Translations under genes and position numbers: made by a program
Notes under the pieces: model-generated
The model's input: only the letters and a program-made list of their open reading frames with translations
Databases searched by the model: none
Told to the model about the DNA's origin: nothing
Assembly: GCF_003626755.1 (NCBI RefSeq)
Contig: NZ_RBCJ01000002.1
Location: 682,001-746,000, forward strand
Direction: 5' to 3'
Source of the DNA: Ulvibacterium marinum
Lineage (GTDB): Bacteria; Bacteroidota; Bacteroidia; Flavobacteriales; Flavobacteriaceae
Length of the DNA stretch: 64,000 nucleotides
Shown here: one piece after another, positions 1 through 9,428 of the stretch
How positions within the stretch are numbered: position 1 is the stretch's first letter
Layout: every line of letters begins with the position of its first letter

Positions 1-65
1 CCGCAGCCGTCACGGGCAAGGTAACCGATCCCCGTGAATTGATGGAAGAAATTCTTGCCGGTTAA
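1..65 (+). CDS. leuC: 3' end of leuC, isopropylmalate isomerase large subunit (partial)
   Basis: Only the last 20 codons and the TAA stop are in the window; the frame starts at base 3 and the protein ends in MEEILAG. The identification rests mainly on position: leuD follows 88 bp downstream on the same strand, and LeuC and LeuD together form isopropylmalate isomerase, which also acts on citramalate. The visible residues are too few for an independent family call. Confidence 0.7.
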   Translation, partial: AAVTGKVTDPRELMEEILAG

Positions 66-153
66 ACGTTGTCGGTTGCTAGTACTAGTCAAAATACTAA
101 CATACTCAACTAAAACCATTAACCAAAAACCAGAAACGAACAACTTGTAAAAA

Positions 154-750
154 ATGGCATACGATAAATTCAATATACTTACAACATCGGGCGTACCACT
201 TCCCATAGAGAATGTGGATACCGATCAGATAATTCCAGCGCGATTCCTTAAAGCAACAGAGCGAAAAGGATTTGGCGACAACCTATTTCGTGATTGGCGA
301 TACAATTCCGACGATAGTCCAAAAAAAGATTTCGTGTTGAACAACCCAAAATACAGCGGACGTATATTGGTCGGTGGTAAAAATTTTGGATCAGGTTCTT
401 CTCGTGAGCATGCAGCGTGGGCCATTTACGATTATGGTTTTCGGTGTGTGGTCTCTAGTTTTTTTGCCGATATATTTCGTAACAACTGTCTCAATATTGG
501 GGTACTTCCGGTTCAGGTCAGTCCTGAATTTTTGGAAAAAATATTCCTGGCTATCGAGGCCGACCCTACTACTCAAATAGAGGTAAACCTCCCTGAACAG
601 ACCATAACCATTCTTGAATCCGGTGAACACGAAAGTTTTGATATCAATGTCTATAAAAAAGCCAATATGCTGAATGGTTTTGACGACATTGACTATCTGT
701 TGAACATCAAGGAACAGATTCAGGAATTTGCCGCAAATAGGCCTTTATAA
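154..750 (+). CDS. leuD: 3-isopropylmalate dehydratase small subunit
   Basis: LeuD is the small subunit of the cytoplasmic isomerase that converts 2-isopropylmalate to 3-isopropylmalate in leucine synthesis; with LeuC it also isomerises citramalate to methylmalate. The 198-residue length is usual for bacterial LeuD. Family signatures are visible: NVDTDQIIPARFL near residue 20 and the swivel-domain segment GKNFGSGSSREHAAWA near residues 75-90. The ATG lies in an AT-rich 88-bp gap after leuC, and the synthase follows after about 115 bp, so the genes probably form one leu operon. I see nothing unusual in the sequence. Confidence 0.96.
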   Translation: MAYDKFNILTTSGVPLPIENVDTDQIIPARFLKATERKGFGDNLFRDWRYNSDDSPKKDFVLNNPKYSGRILVGGKNFGSGSSREHAAWAIYDYGFRCVVSSFFADIFRNNCLNIGVLPVQVSPEFLEKIFLAIEADPTTQIEVNLPEQTITILESGEHESFDINVYKKANMLNGFDDIDYLLNIKEQIQEFAANRPL

Positions 751-865
751 TAACTTAGGGGTTATAAAACGGACGGCTGACAACAATTAGCCTTGGTCGT
801 CTTTTGAACCTGTAAAGATTCAGGGATTGCCACCTGCCGCTTATAATGATAGAAATACGAGAGAA

Positions 866-2383
866 ATGGGGAAGAGAAAACTGGAAATAATGGACACCAC
901 CCTTAGGGATGGGGAACAGACCTCGGGGGTATCCTTTTCAGCATCGGAGAAATTGACTTTGGCCAAACTACTGTTGGACGAACTTAAGGTAGACCGTATA
1001 GAAATAGCATCTGCTCGGGTATCCAAAGGAGAATTGGAGGCCGTAAAACAGATTACGGAATGGGCTGCTTCAGAAAACTATCTTGATCGTATTGAGGTAC
1101 TTACCTTTGTAGATGGCGGTATTTCGCTTAAATGGATGGAAGAAGCCGGGGCAAAAGTCCAAAATTTATTGACCAAGGGATCTCTGAACCACTTAACACA
1201 CCAACTTAAGAAGACACCTGAACAGCATTTTTCCGATATCGCGGCCGTTTTTGATTTAGCCCAAAAGCAAGGTGTAACAACCAATGTCTACTTGGAGGAC
1301 TGGAGCAATGGTATGCGGAATTCCAAAGAATATGTATTTCAGTATCTCGATTTTTTGGCCACACAGCCCATAAAAAAACTGTTGCTTCCAGATACATTGG
1401 GGATTCTTACCCATACGGAAACCTTTGATTACTTGTCCGAAATCTTGGAGCGCTATCCTAGTTTTCATGTAGATTTCCACGGTCATAACGATTATGATCT
1501 GGGTGTCGCCAATATCATGGAAGCCGTTAAGGCTGGTTGTCATGGACTTCACCTAACCGTCAACGGAATGGGGGAACGGGCCGGTAATGCTCCCATGGCC
1601 AGCGCCGTGGCCGTAATAAACGATTTTTTACCTGAAGTAGAAATTGCCATTAACGAATCCTCGTTGTTCAAGGTAAGTAAATTGGTATCCGCTTTTACCG
1701 GTTTTGGCATACCTGCCAATAAACCCATTGTTGGGGATAATGTTTTTACCCAAACTGCTGGAATACATGCAGATGGAGACAATAAAAACAACTTATACTT
1801 CAACAGCCTATTGCCTGAACGGTTTGGTCGAAAACGAAAATACGCTTTGGGAAAAACCTCGGGCAAAGCGAATATCCAGAAGAACCTGCAGGAGTTGGGA
1901 CTCACCCTAAACGATGAGGAGCTGAAAAAAGTGACTGCCCGTATTATTGAATTAGGGGATAAAAAGGAGAAAGTAACCAAAGATGACCTGCCTTATATCA
2001 TCTCCGACGTTTTGGATAGTGATACTTTTCAACAGAAAGTCTTCGTTAAATCTTATGTACTTACCCATTCCAAAGGGCTAAAGCCTTCAACTACGGTTTC
2101 TGTTGAGCTGAATGGGAAAATCTACGAGGAAAACGCCCAAGGAGATGGACAATTTGATGCTTTTATGAATGCGTTGCGTAAAGTATACCATTCCGAAAAA
2201 TTGGAATTGCCCAAACTGGTGGATTATGCGGTACGTATTCCACCTGGTAGTAATTCCGATGCGCTTTGTGAGACCATCATCACCTGGCAGGACAACAACA
2301 CGGACTTTACCACTAGAGGATTGGATTCCGACCAAACCGTTTCGGCCATAAAGGCTACGGAAAAGATGTTGAATATTATTTGA
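866..2383 (+). CDS. 2-isopropylmalate / (R)-citramalate synthase family protein
   Basis: This enzyme condenses acetyl-CoA with a 2-keto acid. The N-terminal TIM barrel carries TLRDGEQT near residue 11, the HGHNDYDLGVAN metal-binding segment and the GMGERAGN motif; the C-terminal part is a LeuA-type allosteric dimer domain ending in DQTVSAIKATEKML. I place the start at ATG 866 (505 residues) because the upstream in-frame extension is not conserved-looking. From memory, the protein resembles Leptospira CimA closely over its whole length. The three hydrophobic positions linked there to pyruvate preference (Leu81, Leu104, Tyr144) appear conserved, in IEVLTFVDG, QNLLTKGSL and VYLEDWSNG. It could therefore be a citramalate synthase feeding isoleucine through LeuCD/LeuB; automatic annotation would probably say LeuA. 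Confidence 0.9.
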   Translation: MGKRKLEIMDTTLRDGEQTSGVSFSASEKLTLAKLLLDELKVDRIEIASARVSKGELEAVKQITEWAASENYLDRIEVLTFVDGGISLKWMEEAGAKVQNLLTKGSLNHLTHQLKKTPEQHFSDIAAVFDLAQKQGVTTNVYLEDWSNGMRNSKEYVFQYLDFLATQPIKKLLLPDTLGILTHTETFDYLSEILERYPSFHVDFHGHNDYDLGVANIMEAVKAGCHGLHLTVNGMGERAGNAPMASAVAVINDFLPEVEIAINESSLFKVSKLVSAFTGFGIPANKPIVGDNVFTQTAGIHADGDNKNNLYFNSLLPERFGRKRKYALGKTSGKANIQKNLQELGLTLNDEELKKVTARIIELGDKKEKVTKDDLPYIISDVLDSDTFQQKVFVKSYVLTHSKGLKPSTTVSVELNGKIYEENAQGDGQFDAFMNALRKVYHSEKLELPKLVDYAVRIPPGSNSDALCETIITWQDNNTDFTTRGLDSDQTVSAIKATEKMLNII

Positions 2384-2420
2384 TTGCCCTATTGTTAAAT
2401 AAAAAATCGTCAAATCAGTA

Positions 2421-2939
2421 ATGAATCGCCGTGATTTTACAGGAAAGACCTTATGGGTCTCCGGAGGAATCGCGCTAGGAATGAATACCATTAATGGTAT
2501 GTTAAATGCTGAAATAGGTAACCAGAAATTCAATTTTATGTCGACATCACATCCCAACTTAACTTTAATCAATAGTTTCTTTGAGGCCTATGGCAAAAAT
2601 GATATTGATAGTATAAAAAATATACTTGCAGCGGATATCAAATGGCACATCCCTGGGCAGCATCCATTAAGCGGAACGAAGAAGGGTGTGGACGAAGTAT
2701 TACGGTTTTTTCAAAAACTCAACAAAGCGGCGTTTAAAGCAGAACCTATTGTGATGGGCGTAAACGATAATTATGTAATTGATTGCCATAAAAATTGGAG
2801 CAACCTTGAAACCGGTAAGAATTTAAATGCAATGTCCTGCCTGCTTTGGAAAATAGAAAACAATAGAATTGTGGAAGTACATAATTTTCCCGAGAACCAG
2901 CATGAGGTAGACGCCTTTTTCTCGAAATTATACTCCTAA
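2421..2939 (+). CDS. NTF2/SnoaL-like protein with a Tat-like leader
   Basis: The 172-residue protein has an N-terminal NRRDFTGKTLWVSGG segment resembling a twin-arginine signal followed by a hydrophobic stretch. A SnoaL/NTF2-like cone domain follows from about residue 48, with INSFFEAYGKNDIDSIKN, a WHIPG segment and VDEVLRFF. Such domains bind small molecules or act as ester and ketosteroid-type enzymes, and the sequence does not show which. The gene lies between the synthase and leuB on the same strand, with gaps of under 40 bp, so it is probably co-transcribed with the leu genes. An alternative start at Met41 would give a cytoplasmic protein of about 132 residues. Confidence 0.85.
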   Translation: MNRRDFTGKTLWVSGGIALGMNTINGMLNAEIGNQKFNFMSTSHPNLTLINSFFEAYGKNDIDSIKNILAADIKWHIPGQHPLSGTKKGVDEVLRFFQKLNKAAFKAEPIVMGVNDNYVIDCHKNWSNLETGKNLNAMSCLLWKIENNRIVEVHNFPENQHEVDAFFSKLYS

Positions 2940-2976
2940 ATAGATTAAACCAAACCTAAAGTATAAAATAAAAAGA

Positions 2977-4032
2977 ATGAAATTAAACATAGCCCTTTTG
3001 GCCGGGGACGGTATCGGCCCAGAAGTAATAGATCAAGCTGTAAAAGTGTGCGATGCCATTGCAGGGAAATACAATCATGAAATCAATTGGACGCCGGCGC
3101 TCACCGGAGCAATCGCCATTGATACCGTTGGGGAGCCCTACCCGGACGAAACCCATGAAATCTGTGCCAACTCGGATGCCGTTTTATTCGGTGCAATTGG
3201 GCATCCTAAATTTGATAATGATCCATCGGCCAAAGTTCGACCGGAACAGGGCTTGCTGAAAATGCGTCAAAAACTAGGGCTCTTTGCCAATGTTAGGCCC
3301 ACATTTACGTTTCCATCCTTGATTGACAAATCCCCTTTGAAACGAGAACGAATAGAGGGAACAGATTTGATTATATTAAGGGAGCTTACCGGAGGTGTAT
3401 ATTTTGGGGAACGAGGACGAAAGGATAACGGAGATACCGCCTTTGACACCATGACGTACCAACGCTTTGAAATTCAACGTTTGGCCAAAAAGGGTTTTGA
3501 AATGGCCATGAAGCGTTCTAAAAAACTGTGCTGCGTGGATAAGGCCAATGTTTTGGAAGCCTCGCGACTATGGCGGGAGACGGTACAGACCATGGAAAAG
3601 GATTATCCAGAGGTAGAAGTTTCTTACGAGTTCGTAGATGCCGTAGCGATGCGCTTGGTACAATGGCCTAAGGATTACGATGTAATTATTACGGCTAATC
3701 TCTTTGGTGACATTTTAACGGACGAGGCTTCCGTAATATCCGGTTCCATGGGCTTGATGCCTTCTTCCTCAGTGGGAAGCAAGGTCTCCCTATATGAGCC
3801 TATCCACGGTTCCTATCCACAAGCCGCCGGAAAAGATATTGCCAATCCGTTGGCTACAGTGCTTTCAGCAGCCATGCTTTTTGAGGATTTTGACCTGACC
3901 CAGGAAGCCCAAGCCATTCGTGATGTAGTCAATAAATCATTGGCCAAGGGCATTGTAACCGAGGATTTATCCGATGGCGGCAAAGCTTATAAGACTAGTG
4001 AAGTCGGTAACTGGTTGGCAGCGAATATTTAA
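2977..4032 (+). CDS. leuB: 3-isopropylmalate dehydrogenase
   Basis: LeuB oxidatively decarboxylates 3-isopropylmalate to 4-methyl-2-oxopentanoate with NAD+, and can process 3-methylmalate in the citramalate route. The 351-residue protein starts with the typical LLAGDGIGPEV motif. It also has LRELTGGVYFGERG, the substrate-binding arginines in KVRPEQGLLKMRQKL, and the metal-binding DAVAMRLV and ANLFGDILTDEAS segments, followed by PIHGSYPQAAGKDIANP for the cofactor. It is the last leu gene; a strong hairpin with a U-tract lies directly after the stop codon. Confidence 0.97.
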   Translation: MKLNIALLAGDGIGPEVIDQAVKVCDAIAGKYNHEINWTPALTGAIAIDTVGEPYPDETHEICANSDAVLFGAIGHPKFDNDPSAKVRPEQGLLKMRQKLGLFANVRPTFTFPSLIDKSPLKRERIEGTDLIILRELTGGVYFGERGRKDNGDTAFDTMTYQRFEIQRLAKKGFEMAMKRSKKLCCVDKANVLEASRLWRETVQTMEKDYPEVEVSYEFVDAVAMRLVQWPKDYDVIITANLFGDILTDEASVISGSMGLMPSSSVGSKVSLYEPIHGSYPQAAGKDIANPLATVLSAAMLFEDFDLTQEAQAIRDVVNKSLAKGIVTEDLSDGGKAYKTSEVGNWLAANI

Positions 4033-4051
4033 CCTGAAAAATTATAAGATG

Positions 4052-4090
4052 AAAAGACCCTGAAGTATTTAAAATGCTTCGGGGCCTTTT
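4052..4090 (+). terminator. Rho-independent terminator of the leu operon
   Basis: The arms AAAAGACCCTGAAG and CTTCGGGGCCTTTT pair around a short AT-rich loop, and a T-run follows on the plus strand. It lies 20 bp after leuB and before the convergent MFS gene. Confidence 0.85.
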
Positions 4091-4115
4091 CTTATGCTAA
4101 AAATTCCCATTACTG

Positions 4116-5306
4116 TTAATAGGCCATTTTGTACCGTTTGGCCTTTTGTCTTCTGTACATCAATATACTTAAGGCTATGCCAACACCAACCGCGGCCAAT
4201 ACGGCACCAACCACTCCTGCATATACAATTCCATGACCATAGGCTATAGGTAATCCGGCTAAATAAGCCCCGGAGGCGTTGCCCATGTTAAAGGCACTTT
4301 GATTCATAGAGGAACCTAGCATTTCCGAACCCCTAGATGCATTGATGATTGCCATTTGAATAGGGGTAGCCACTGTAAACGATGCCGTGCCTATTAAAAA
4401 CGTCATCGTTAAAATGGCATAGGGGTTTATTGCCACAATGGCATTGACCAATAATAATCCGACCATAATGGACAAACTAATGGCTACGGCTTTTAACGGT
4501 GAAAACCATTCCGCCATCTTCGCTCCTATAAAGTTGCCCATGACCATTCCAAGGCCGGCGAGTATCATGGCATAACCCACCATGTAGTTTTGCAATCCCG
4601 CCACTTCTGTTATCAGAGGGGCAATATAGCTGTACCAGGCAAAAAACCCTCCTGTTCCAATTGTAGTTAGTAAAATCAAGGCCCACAGCTCTTTGTTTTT
4701 AAGGCCTTTGTTCTCATGGGATGTTCCGGTTGGTGGCAACTGTGGCAATTTGGGCATCCAAAGATATATGCTGGCCATCGTAATGAGTCCTACAATCCCG
4801 ACCATATAGAAAGAGGCACTCCAATCGTAGTGATGACCAATATATGTACCTATCGGTACTCCGATTACGTTGGCTATCGTAAGACCTGAAAACATAACGG
4901 CTATGGCTTGAGCAATCTTACCGGTTTTTGCCAATCTCCCAGCAACTACGGCACCAATACCAAAGAATGCTCCATGGGGAAGACCTGATAAAAATCTTGA
5001 AATCAGCAGCGTTACGTAGTTTTCCGCAAGGCCGGACAAACTATTGAACAACGCGAACCATGCCATTAAAAGCAGCAACGTCTTTTGAGAATCCATCTTT
5101 CCGCCAATTTTAGTAAACAGAGGGGCTCCGATTACAACCCCTAATGCATAGGCAGCTATGGCGTGACCCGCCTCTGGTATAGTGATATTCAACCCCTGGG
5201 CCACATCCGGCAAAATACCCATAATTACGAATTCCGTTAATCCGATACCAAAACCTCCTATTGCCAAAGCGATGAGGGCTTTTCTATTCGATATATTCGT
5301 TTCCAT
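4116..5306 (-). CDS. MFS transporter, AraJ/YdhP-like DHA1 family
   Basis: This 396-residue inner-membrane protein has 12 predicted hydrophobic helices. The N-terminal motif LTEFVIMGILPDVAQ and the helix 2-3 loop segment GGKMDSQKTLLLL are typical of the drug:H+ antiporter-1 family related to AraJ, YdhP and ChlR-type exporters. The substrate cannot be read from the sequence; sugars, purine nucleosides and drugs are all known for relatives. It faces the leu operon convergently and lies in the same direction as gapN, but a 320-bp gap with a hairpin separates them, so it is probably transcribed alone. Confidence 0.9.
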   Translation of the reverse strand: METNISNRKALIALAIGGFGIGLTEFVIMGILPDVAQGLNITIPEAGHAIAAYALGVVIGAPLFTKIGGKMDSQKTLLLLMAWFALFNSLSGLAENYVTLLISRFLSGLPHGAFFGIGAVVAGRLAKTGKIAQAIAVMFSGLTIANVIGVPIGTYIGHHYDWSASFYMVGIVGLITMASIYLWMPKLPQLPPTGTSHENKGLKNKELWALILLTTIGTGGFFAWYSYIAPLITEVAGLQNYMVGYAMILAGLGMVMGNFIGAKMAEWFSPLKAVAISLSIMVGLLLVNAIVAINPYAILTMTFLIGTASFTVATPIQMAIINASRGSEMLGSSMNQSAFNMGNASGAYLAGLPIAYGHGIVYAGVVGAVLAAVGVGIALSILMYRRQKAKRYKMAY

Positions 5307-5627
5307 ATGTACAATTTTATGTTTCTAATAATGAGCCGTACAATTTTTAAATTCCATTGCCGAGCTTCCAACTATTTCGAAAACAAAATTATCTCAGGAA
5401 ACCATAAGGAAACTATTCGTTTTTGTCGAGTTTATATGCAGTATTAACCATGATACACACGAATATCAGCACCAAAAGGTAATTTTTGACATATCATTGT
5501 TGTTCGTGTCGTCCTATAGAAAACTGAATAGGAATCGGTAAAGGATCGGGGTTGGTTGATGAAGAATAGTTAAAAAGCAAAGTAACCTCCCCATGTTTGG
5601 GGAGGCGTCATCATGCAATACAGAACA
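5307..5627. other. Intergenic region between MFS and gapN genes
   Basis: Non-coding stretch of 321 bp that should hold the promoter of the MFS gene (minus strand) and the 3' untranslated region of gapN. Apart from one hairpin at 5586-5605, I see no open reading frame or repeat worth reporting. Confidence 0.6.
5570..5605 (-). terminator. Candidate terminator after gapN
   Basis: CCTCCCC (5586-5592) and GGGGAGG (5599-5605) form a perfect GC-rich stem with a six-base loop. Read on the minus strand it is followed by a T-rich stretch with interruptions (TTACTTTGCTTTTT). It lies just past the gapN stop. Confidence 0.65.
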
Positions 5628-7220
5628 CTAAAGGATGTAATCCGTGCTCACAAAATTAGATAGTTTAGTGTCTAGCAATTTTTCTACGGTCTCGTTATTG
5701 AGGTCGCTGTCCTTAAAAGCTACGAACGTACGTACGGAAAACGACCGGAGTGCATCATATACACTTAAAGTGGACTGGGCCGAGTCCTTTCTTCCAGTGA
5801 AGGGATACACATCAGGGCCGCGCTGGCAGGAACTGTTCAGATTTACCCGACAAACTAGATTCACTAAAGTATCAATGAGCGGAGCGAGTGCATATACATC
5901 TTTTCCAAAGAGGCTTACCTGCTGACCATAATTGCTTTCGGCCATATCATCCAATGGTTCTTGAATATCGGAAAATGAAACCACAGGTATAACCGGGCCA
6001 AACTGCTCTTCCTTATACACCCGCATCTCTTTTGTCACAGGATGTAACACAGCAGGCCATATATAATTATGGGTCTGTTGCCCTCCTTTTTTGTTCCATA
6101 TTTTGGCACCTTTCTGTACAGCATCGTCTATCAGTTCCTGAACATAAGCAGGCTTATCAGGTTCAGGTAATGGGGTTAATTTAGCACCATTATCCCAAGG
6201 GTTACCAAACTTTAGCGAATCTACTTTTTCCGCAAAACGCCTTAGAAACTCTTCTTTAATATATTCGTGTACATAGATTACTTTCAGTGCGGTACATCGC
6301 TGCCCATTAAAGGATAAGGTCCCGGCAAGGCACTCGTTTATGGTCAGATCCAAGTCGGCATCGGGTAAAATAATTGCCGGGTTCTTGGCTTCTAATCCTA
6401 AAACCAATCGCAATCGATTACTCTTAGGGTGTTGATCCTGCAAGGCGTTGGCTGATTTGCTATTGCCTATCAAAGCCAAAACATCAATCTTACCAGTCTG
6501 CATTATCGGGGCAGCCACGGCCCTTCCCCTGCCGAATAAAATGTTTACAACACCTTTGGGAAAACTGTTTTGAAACGCCTCCAGAAGCGGTGTAATCAAC
6601 AACACACCATATTTGGCCGGTTTAAAAATGGTGGTATTCCCCATGATGATGGCAGGAATAAGAAGGGCAAAGGTTTCGTTCAAAGGATAATTGTAAGGTC
6701 CAAGACAGAGTATTACCCCCAAAGGTCCTCTCTTAATATGTGCATACACCCCATCGAATTTCTGGAATTTAGCGGCATCCCTATCCAATTGTTTATACTC
6801 TTCTATAGTGTCCCGTATATATTCCACAGTTCGATCAAATTCCTTTTGTGAATCCGGCAAGGACTTGCCAATTTCCCACATCAGCAATTTGACAATTTCA
6901 TCCCTTTTGGTTTCCATTTGCTGCACAAATTTTTCCATGCAGTCTATCCTATCCCGTACATGCATAGTAGGCCAAACCCCCTGTCCTTTGTTATAGGCCA
7001 AAAGCGCAGCGTCCAAAGCCCGTAAGGCTTCGGGTTCTCCCATATCGGGTATACTTCCCAGAAGTGTGGGTTCATAACTCTCCGTTGAGGAAATGGTAGA
7101 AAATACTTCTGTGGTATTTCCGGTCCACTCTTGCATTTCTCCATTGATCAAATACTTTTTTTGATGAATTGTATTATCAATTCGAAATTGGGTCGGTATG
7201 TTTATCTGTGTTGTTTCCAT
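5628..7220 (-). CDS. gapN: NADP-dependent glyceraldehyde-3-phosphate dehydrogenase (aldehyde dehydrogenase family)
   Basis: Non-phosphorylating GAPDH oxidises glyceraldehyde-3-phosphate directly to 3-phosphoglycerate and supplies NADPH in the cytoplasm. The 530-residue protein has the aldehyde dehydrogenase catalytic set: Asn177 in GPYNYPLNE, general base Glu277 in GLEAKNP, and nucleophile Cys309 in [10 protein letters not shown]. The cofactor segment is IFKPAKYG, around residues 198-204, and the closing motif is [10 protein letters not shown]. The GapN assignment rests on overall resemblance to the Flavobacteriia and plant-type GapN branch; another aldehyde as substrate remains possible. It follows ilvC, but a terminator hairpin lies between them, so it is probably an independent unit. 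Confidence 0.85.
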   Translation of the reverse strand: METTQINIPTQFRIDNTIHQKKYLINGEMQEWTGNTTEVFSTISSTESYEPTLLGSIPDMGEPEALRALDAALLAYNKGQGVWPTMHVRDRIDCMEKFVQQMETKRDEIVKLLMWEIGKSLPDSQKEFDRTVEYIRDTIEEYKQLDRDAAKFQKFDGVYAHIKRGPLGVILCLGPYNYPLNETFALLIPAIIMGNTTIFKPAKYGVLLITPLLEAFQNSFPKGVVNILFGRGRAVAAPIMQTGKIDVLALIGNSKSANALQDQHPKSNRLRLVLGLEAKNPAIILPDADLDLTINECLAGTLSFNGQRCTALKVIYVHEYIKEEFLRRFAEKVDSLKFGNPWDNGAKLTPLPEPDKPAYVQELIDDAVQKGAKIWNKKGGQQTHNYIWPAVLHPVTKEMRVYKEEQFGPVIPVVSFSDIQEPLDDMAESNYGQQVSLFGKDVYALAPLIDTLVNLVCRVNLNSSCQRGPDVYPFTGRKDSAQSTLSVYDALRSFSVRTFVAFKDSDLNNETVEKLLDTKLSNFVSTDYIL

Positions 7221-7258
7221 AAAATAGATATGTGATTGATATGAATTGATGCGATAAA

Positions 7259-7283
7259 AAAATCCCCGATTTCTCAGGGATTT
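7259..7283 (-). terminator. Rho-independent terminator of the ilv operon
   Basis: On the minus strand AAATCCC pairs with GGGATTT around a short loop and runs directly into seven Ts, six bases after the ilvC stop codon. Confidence 0.85.
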
Positions 7284-7288
7284 AATTG

Positions 7289-8764
7289 TTAAACAATGGG
7301 TTTCATTGCGGTCATGGACTCCCTGAGACGGGCCCCGACAATTTCTACCGGATGTTCCCGGAGTACCTTGTTTACCGTGATCAGTTTGGCGTTATCTACT
7401 CCTGCACCTTCGCCTTCACTGTAATGGGTGCCAATGACATCGGTATCTATTTTTTTCATAAAATCTGCCAACAAGGGCTTACATGCATGATCAAATAGAT
7501 AGCAGCCGTATTCCGCTGTATCCGAAATCACCCTATTCATCTCAAATAATTTTTTTCGGGCGATGGTATTGGCAATCAATGGGGTTTCATGCAAAGATTC
7601 ATAGTATGCCGATTCACCGATGATTCCCGACTCCGTCATAGACTCGTAGGCTAGTTCTACTCCTGCCCTTACAAAAGCTACCATTAACACCCCATTGTCA
7701 TAATATTCCTGTTCTGAGATTTTATCATCCCCCGCCGGAGTTTTCTCAAAAGCGGTTTCTCCCGTTGCCGCTCGCCATTCCAAAAGGTTTTTGTCGTCAT
7801 TGGCCCAATCTTCCATCATGGTCTTGGAAAAATGCCCTGTCATGATATCATCCATATGTTTGTGGAACAACGGTCTCATGATGTCCTTTAATTCTTCGGA
7901 GAGTTCAAAAGCCTTAATTTTTGCAGGGTTGGACAAACGATCCATCATGTTGGTGATTCCACCATATTTCATCCCTTCAGTAACTGTTTCCCAGCCGTAT
8001 TGAATCAATTTGGAAGCGTAACCAGGTTCAATCCCTTTTTCTATCATCTTATCGAAACAAAGGATAGACCCTGTTTGCAAAAGACCACAAAGAATGGTCT
8101 GTTCTCCCATTAAATCCGATTTTACCTCCGCAACGAACGAGGATTCCAAAACCCCTGCCCTGTGGCCTCCGGTTCCAACGGCATAGGCCTTGGCCTGTTC
8201 CAAACCTTTCCCTTGGGGGTCATTATTCGGATGAACTGCAATTAGAGTCGGTACACCAAATCCCCTTTTGTATTCTTCCCGAACCTCTGATCCAGGACAT
8301 TTTGGAGCTACCATAATCACGGTGAGGTCCTCGCGTATCTGCATTCCTTCTTCAACAATGTTAAATCCGTGCGAGTAGGACAAGGTAGCACCCTTTTTCA
8401 TTAAGGGCATCACGGCATTGATAACGCTGGTATGCTGCTTGTCCGGTGTAAGGTTGATAACGACGTCTGCCTCTGGAACAAGTTCTTGATAGGTACCTAC
8501 GGTAAAACCATTTTCTGTAGCATTTTTATAGGACTGACGTTGCTCCTTTATGGCCGCTTCTCGAAGTGTATATGAAATATCAAGTCCCGAGTCCCGCATA
8601 TTAAGACCTTGATTCAAACCTTGGGCGCCGCAGCCTACAATAACGATTTTCTTTCCTTTCAATGCGGATACGCCATCCGAAAATTCACTGGATTCCATGA
8701 ACCTACATTTCCCCAATTGCGCTAATTGATCTCGTAAGGATAACGTATTAAAATAATTTGCCAT
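7289..8764 (-). CDS. ilvC: Ketol-acid reductoisomerase, class II
   Basis: IlvC isomerises and reduces 2-acetolactate or 2-aceto-2-hydroxybutyrate to the dihydroxy acids of valine, leucine and isoleucine synthesis, using NADPH and Mg2+. At 491 residues it is the long class II form and strongly resembles the E. coli enzyme. It shows the Rossmann motif [16 protein letters not shown] near residue 40, [10 protein letters not shown], the [28 protein letters not shown] metal-site region and a duplicated knotted C-terminal domain with [10 protein letters not shown]. It is the last gene of the ilv operon, 36 bp after ilvN. Confidence 0.97.
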   Translation of the reverse strand: MANYFNTLSLRDQLAQLGKCRFMESSEFSDGVSALKGKKIVIVGCGAQGLNQGLNMRDSGLDISYTLREAAIKEQRQSYKNATENGFTVGTYQELVPEADVVINLTPDKQHTSVINAVMPLMKKGATLSYSHGFNIVEEGMQIREDLTVIMVAPKCPGSEVREEYKRGFGVPTLIAVHPNNDPQGKGLEQAKAYAVGTGGHRAGVLESSFVAEVKSDLMGEQTILCGLLQTGSILCFDKMIEKGIEPGYASKLIQYGWETVTEGMKYGGITNMMDRLSNPAKIKAFELSEELKDIMRPLFHKHMDDIMTGHFSKTMMEDWANDDKNLLEWRAATGETAFEKTPAGDDKISEQEYYDNGVLMVAFVRAGVELAYESMTESGIIGESAYYESLHETPLIANTIARKKLFEMNRVISDTAEYGCYLFDHACKPLLADFMKKIDTDVIGTHYSEGEGAGVDNAKLITVNKVLREHPVEIVGARLRESMTAMKPIV

Positions 8765-8800
8765 TTTGTGTTCTCGTTTTAGTATTTAAAAGTTTAGGTT

Positions 8801-9331
8801 CTATTTATCTTGATAAAAATCTTCCAATAAAGTGGTAATAGGCATTTCCGATTTAGTAACGGCTATCCGTCCGGAACGAACAAATTGCATAATCCCAAAA
8901 GGTTCCAATTGATCGTGCATTTCATCTATTTCATGCCGCCTACCTGTTTTGGCCAATACAAAGAAATCCCGTGAGACGGTAACGATCTGTGAGTTGCTTT
9001 CCTTTATGATATTCTGTATCTGTCGTTCATCGAACAACAAGTGCGAGGCAATTTTAAATAGGGCGGACTCTTGGAAAATGGTCTCATCGTCCGTGTGATA
9101 AAAAGCCTTGATGACCTCTATCTGTTTTTCGATCTGCGCCACAATTTTACGTGTCCAGTCCTCGGTGGTATTGACCACTATGGTAAACTTGGAAACATTC
9201 TCTATTTCTGATTTTGAAACATTTAGACTTTCAACATTAATGTGTCTCTTTAAGAATATTCCCGATATTCTATTCAACAAACCTACATTGTTCTCAGAGT
9301 ACACCGATATGGTAAACCTTTGTTTTTTCAT
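8801..9331 (-). CDS. ilvN: Acetolactate synthase small (regulatory) subunit
   Basis: IlvN binds the catalytic subunit and confers valine feedback control. The 176-residue protein begins with an ACT domain (ISVYSENNVGLLNRISGIF, residues 8-26) and continues into the typical C-terminal IlvN/IlvH domain. A methyltransferase gene lies between it and ilvB, which is an unusual interruption. The gap to ilvC is 36 bp and the gap to the methyltransferase about 97 bp, all on the minus strand. Confidence 0.95.
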   Translation of the reverse strand: MKKQRFTISVYSENNVGLLNRISGIFLKRHINVESLNVSKSEIENVSKFTIVVNTTEDWTRKIVAQIEKQIEVIKAFYHTDDETIFQESALFKIASHLLFDERQIQNIIKESNSQIVTVSRDFFVLAKTGRRHEIDEMHDQLEPFGIMQFVRSGRIAVTKSEMPITTLLEDFYQDK

Positions 9332-9428
9332 CTTTACTACTTTCTAAAAAAATTGTTCGTTAGAGCGCTGTCAAGAACTAAATTTCTAACGATTAAAACC
9401 TCTCGACTACGCTTGAGGTAACGCTTTA

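Noticed and set aside
1549-1980. 143-codon minus-strand ORF
   Set aside because: It is antisense to the CimA/LeuA-type gene and looks like a shadow frame.
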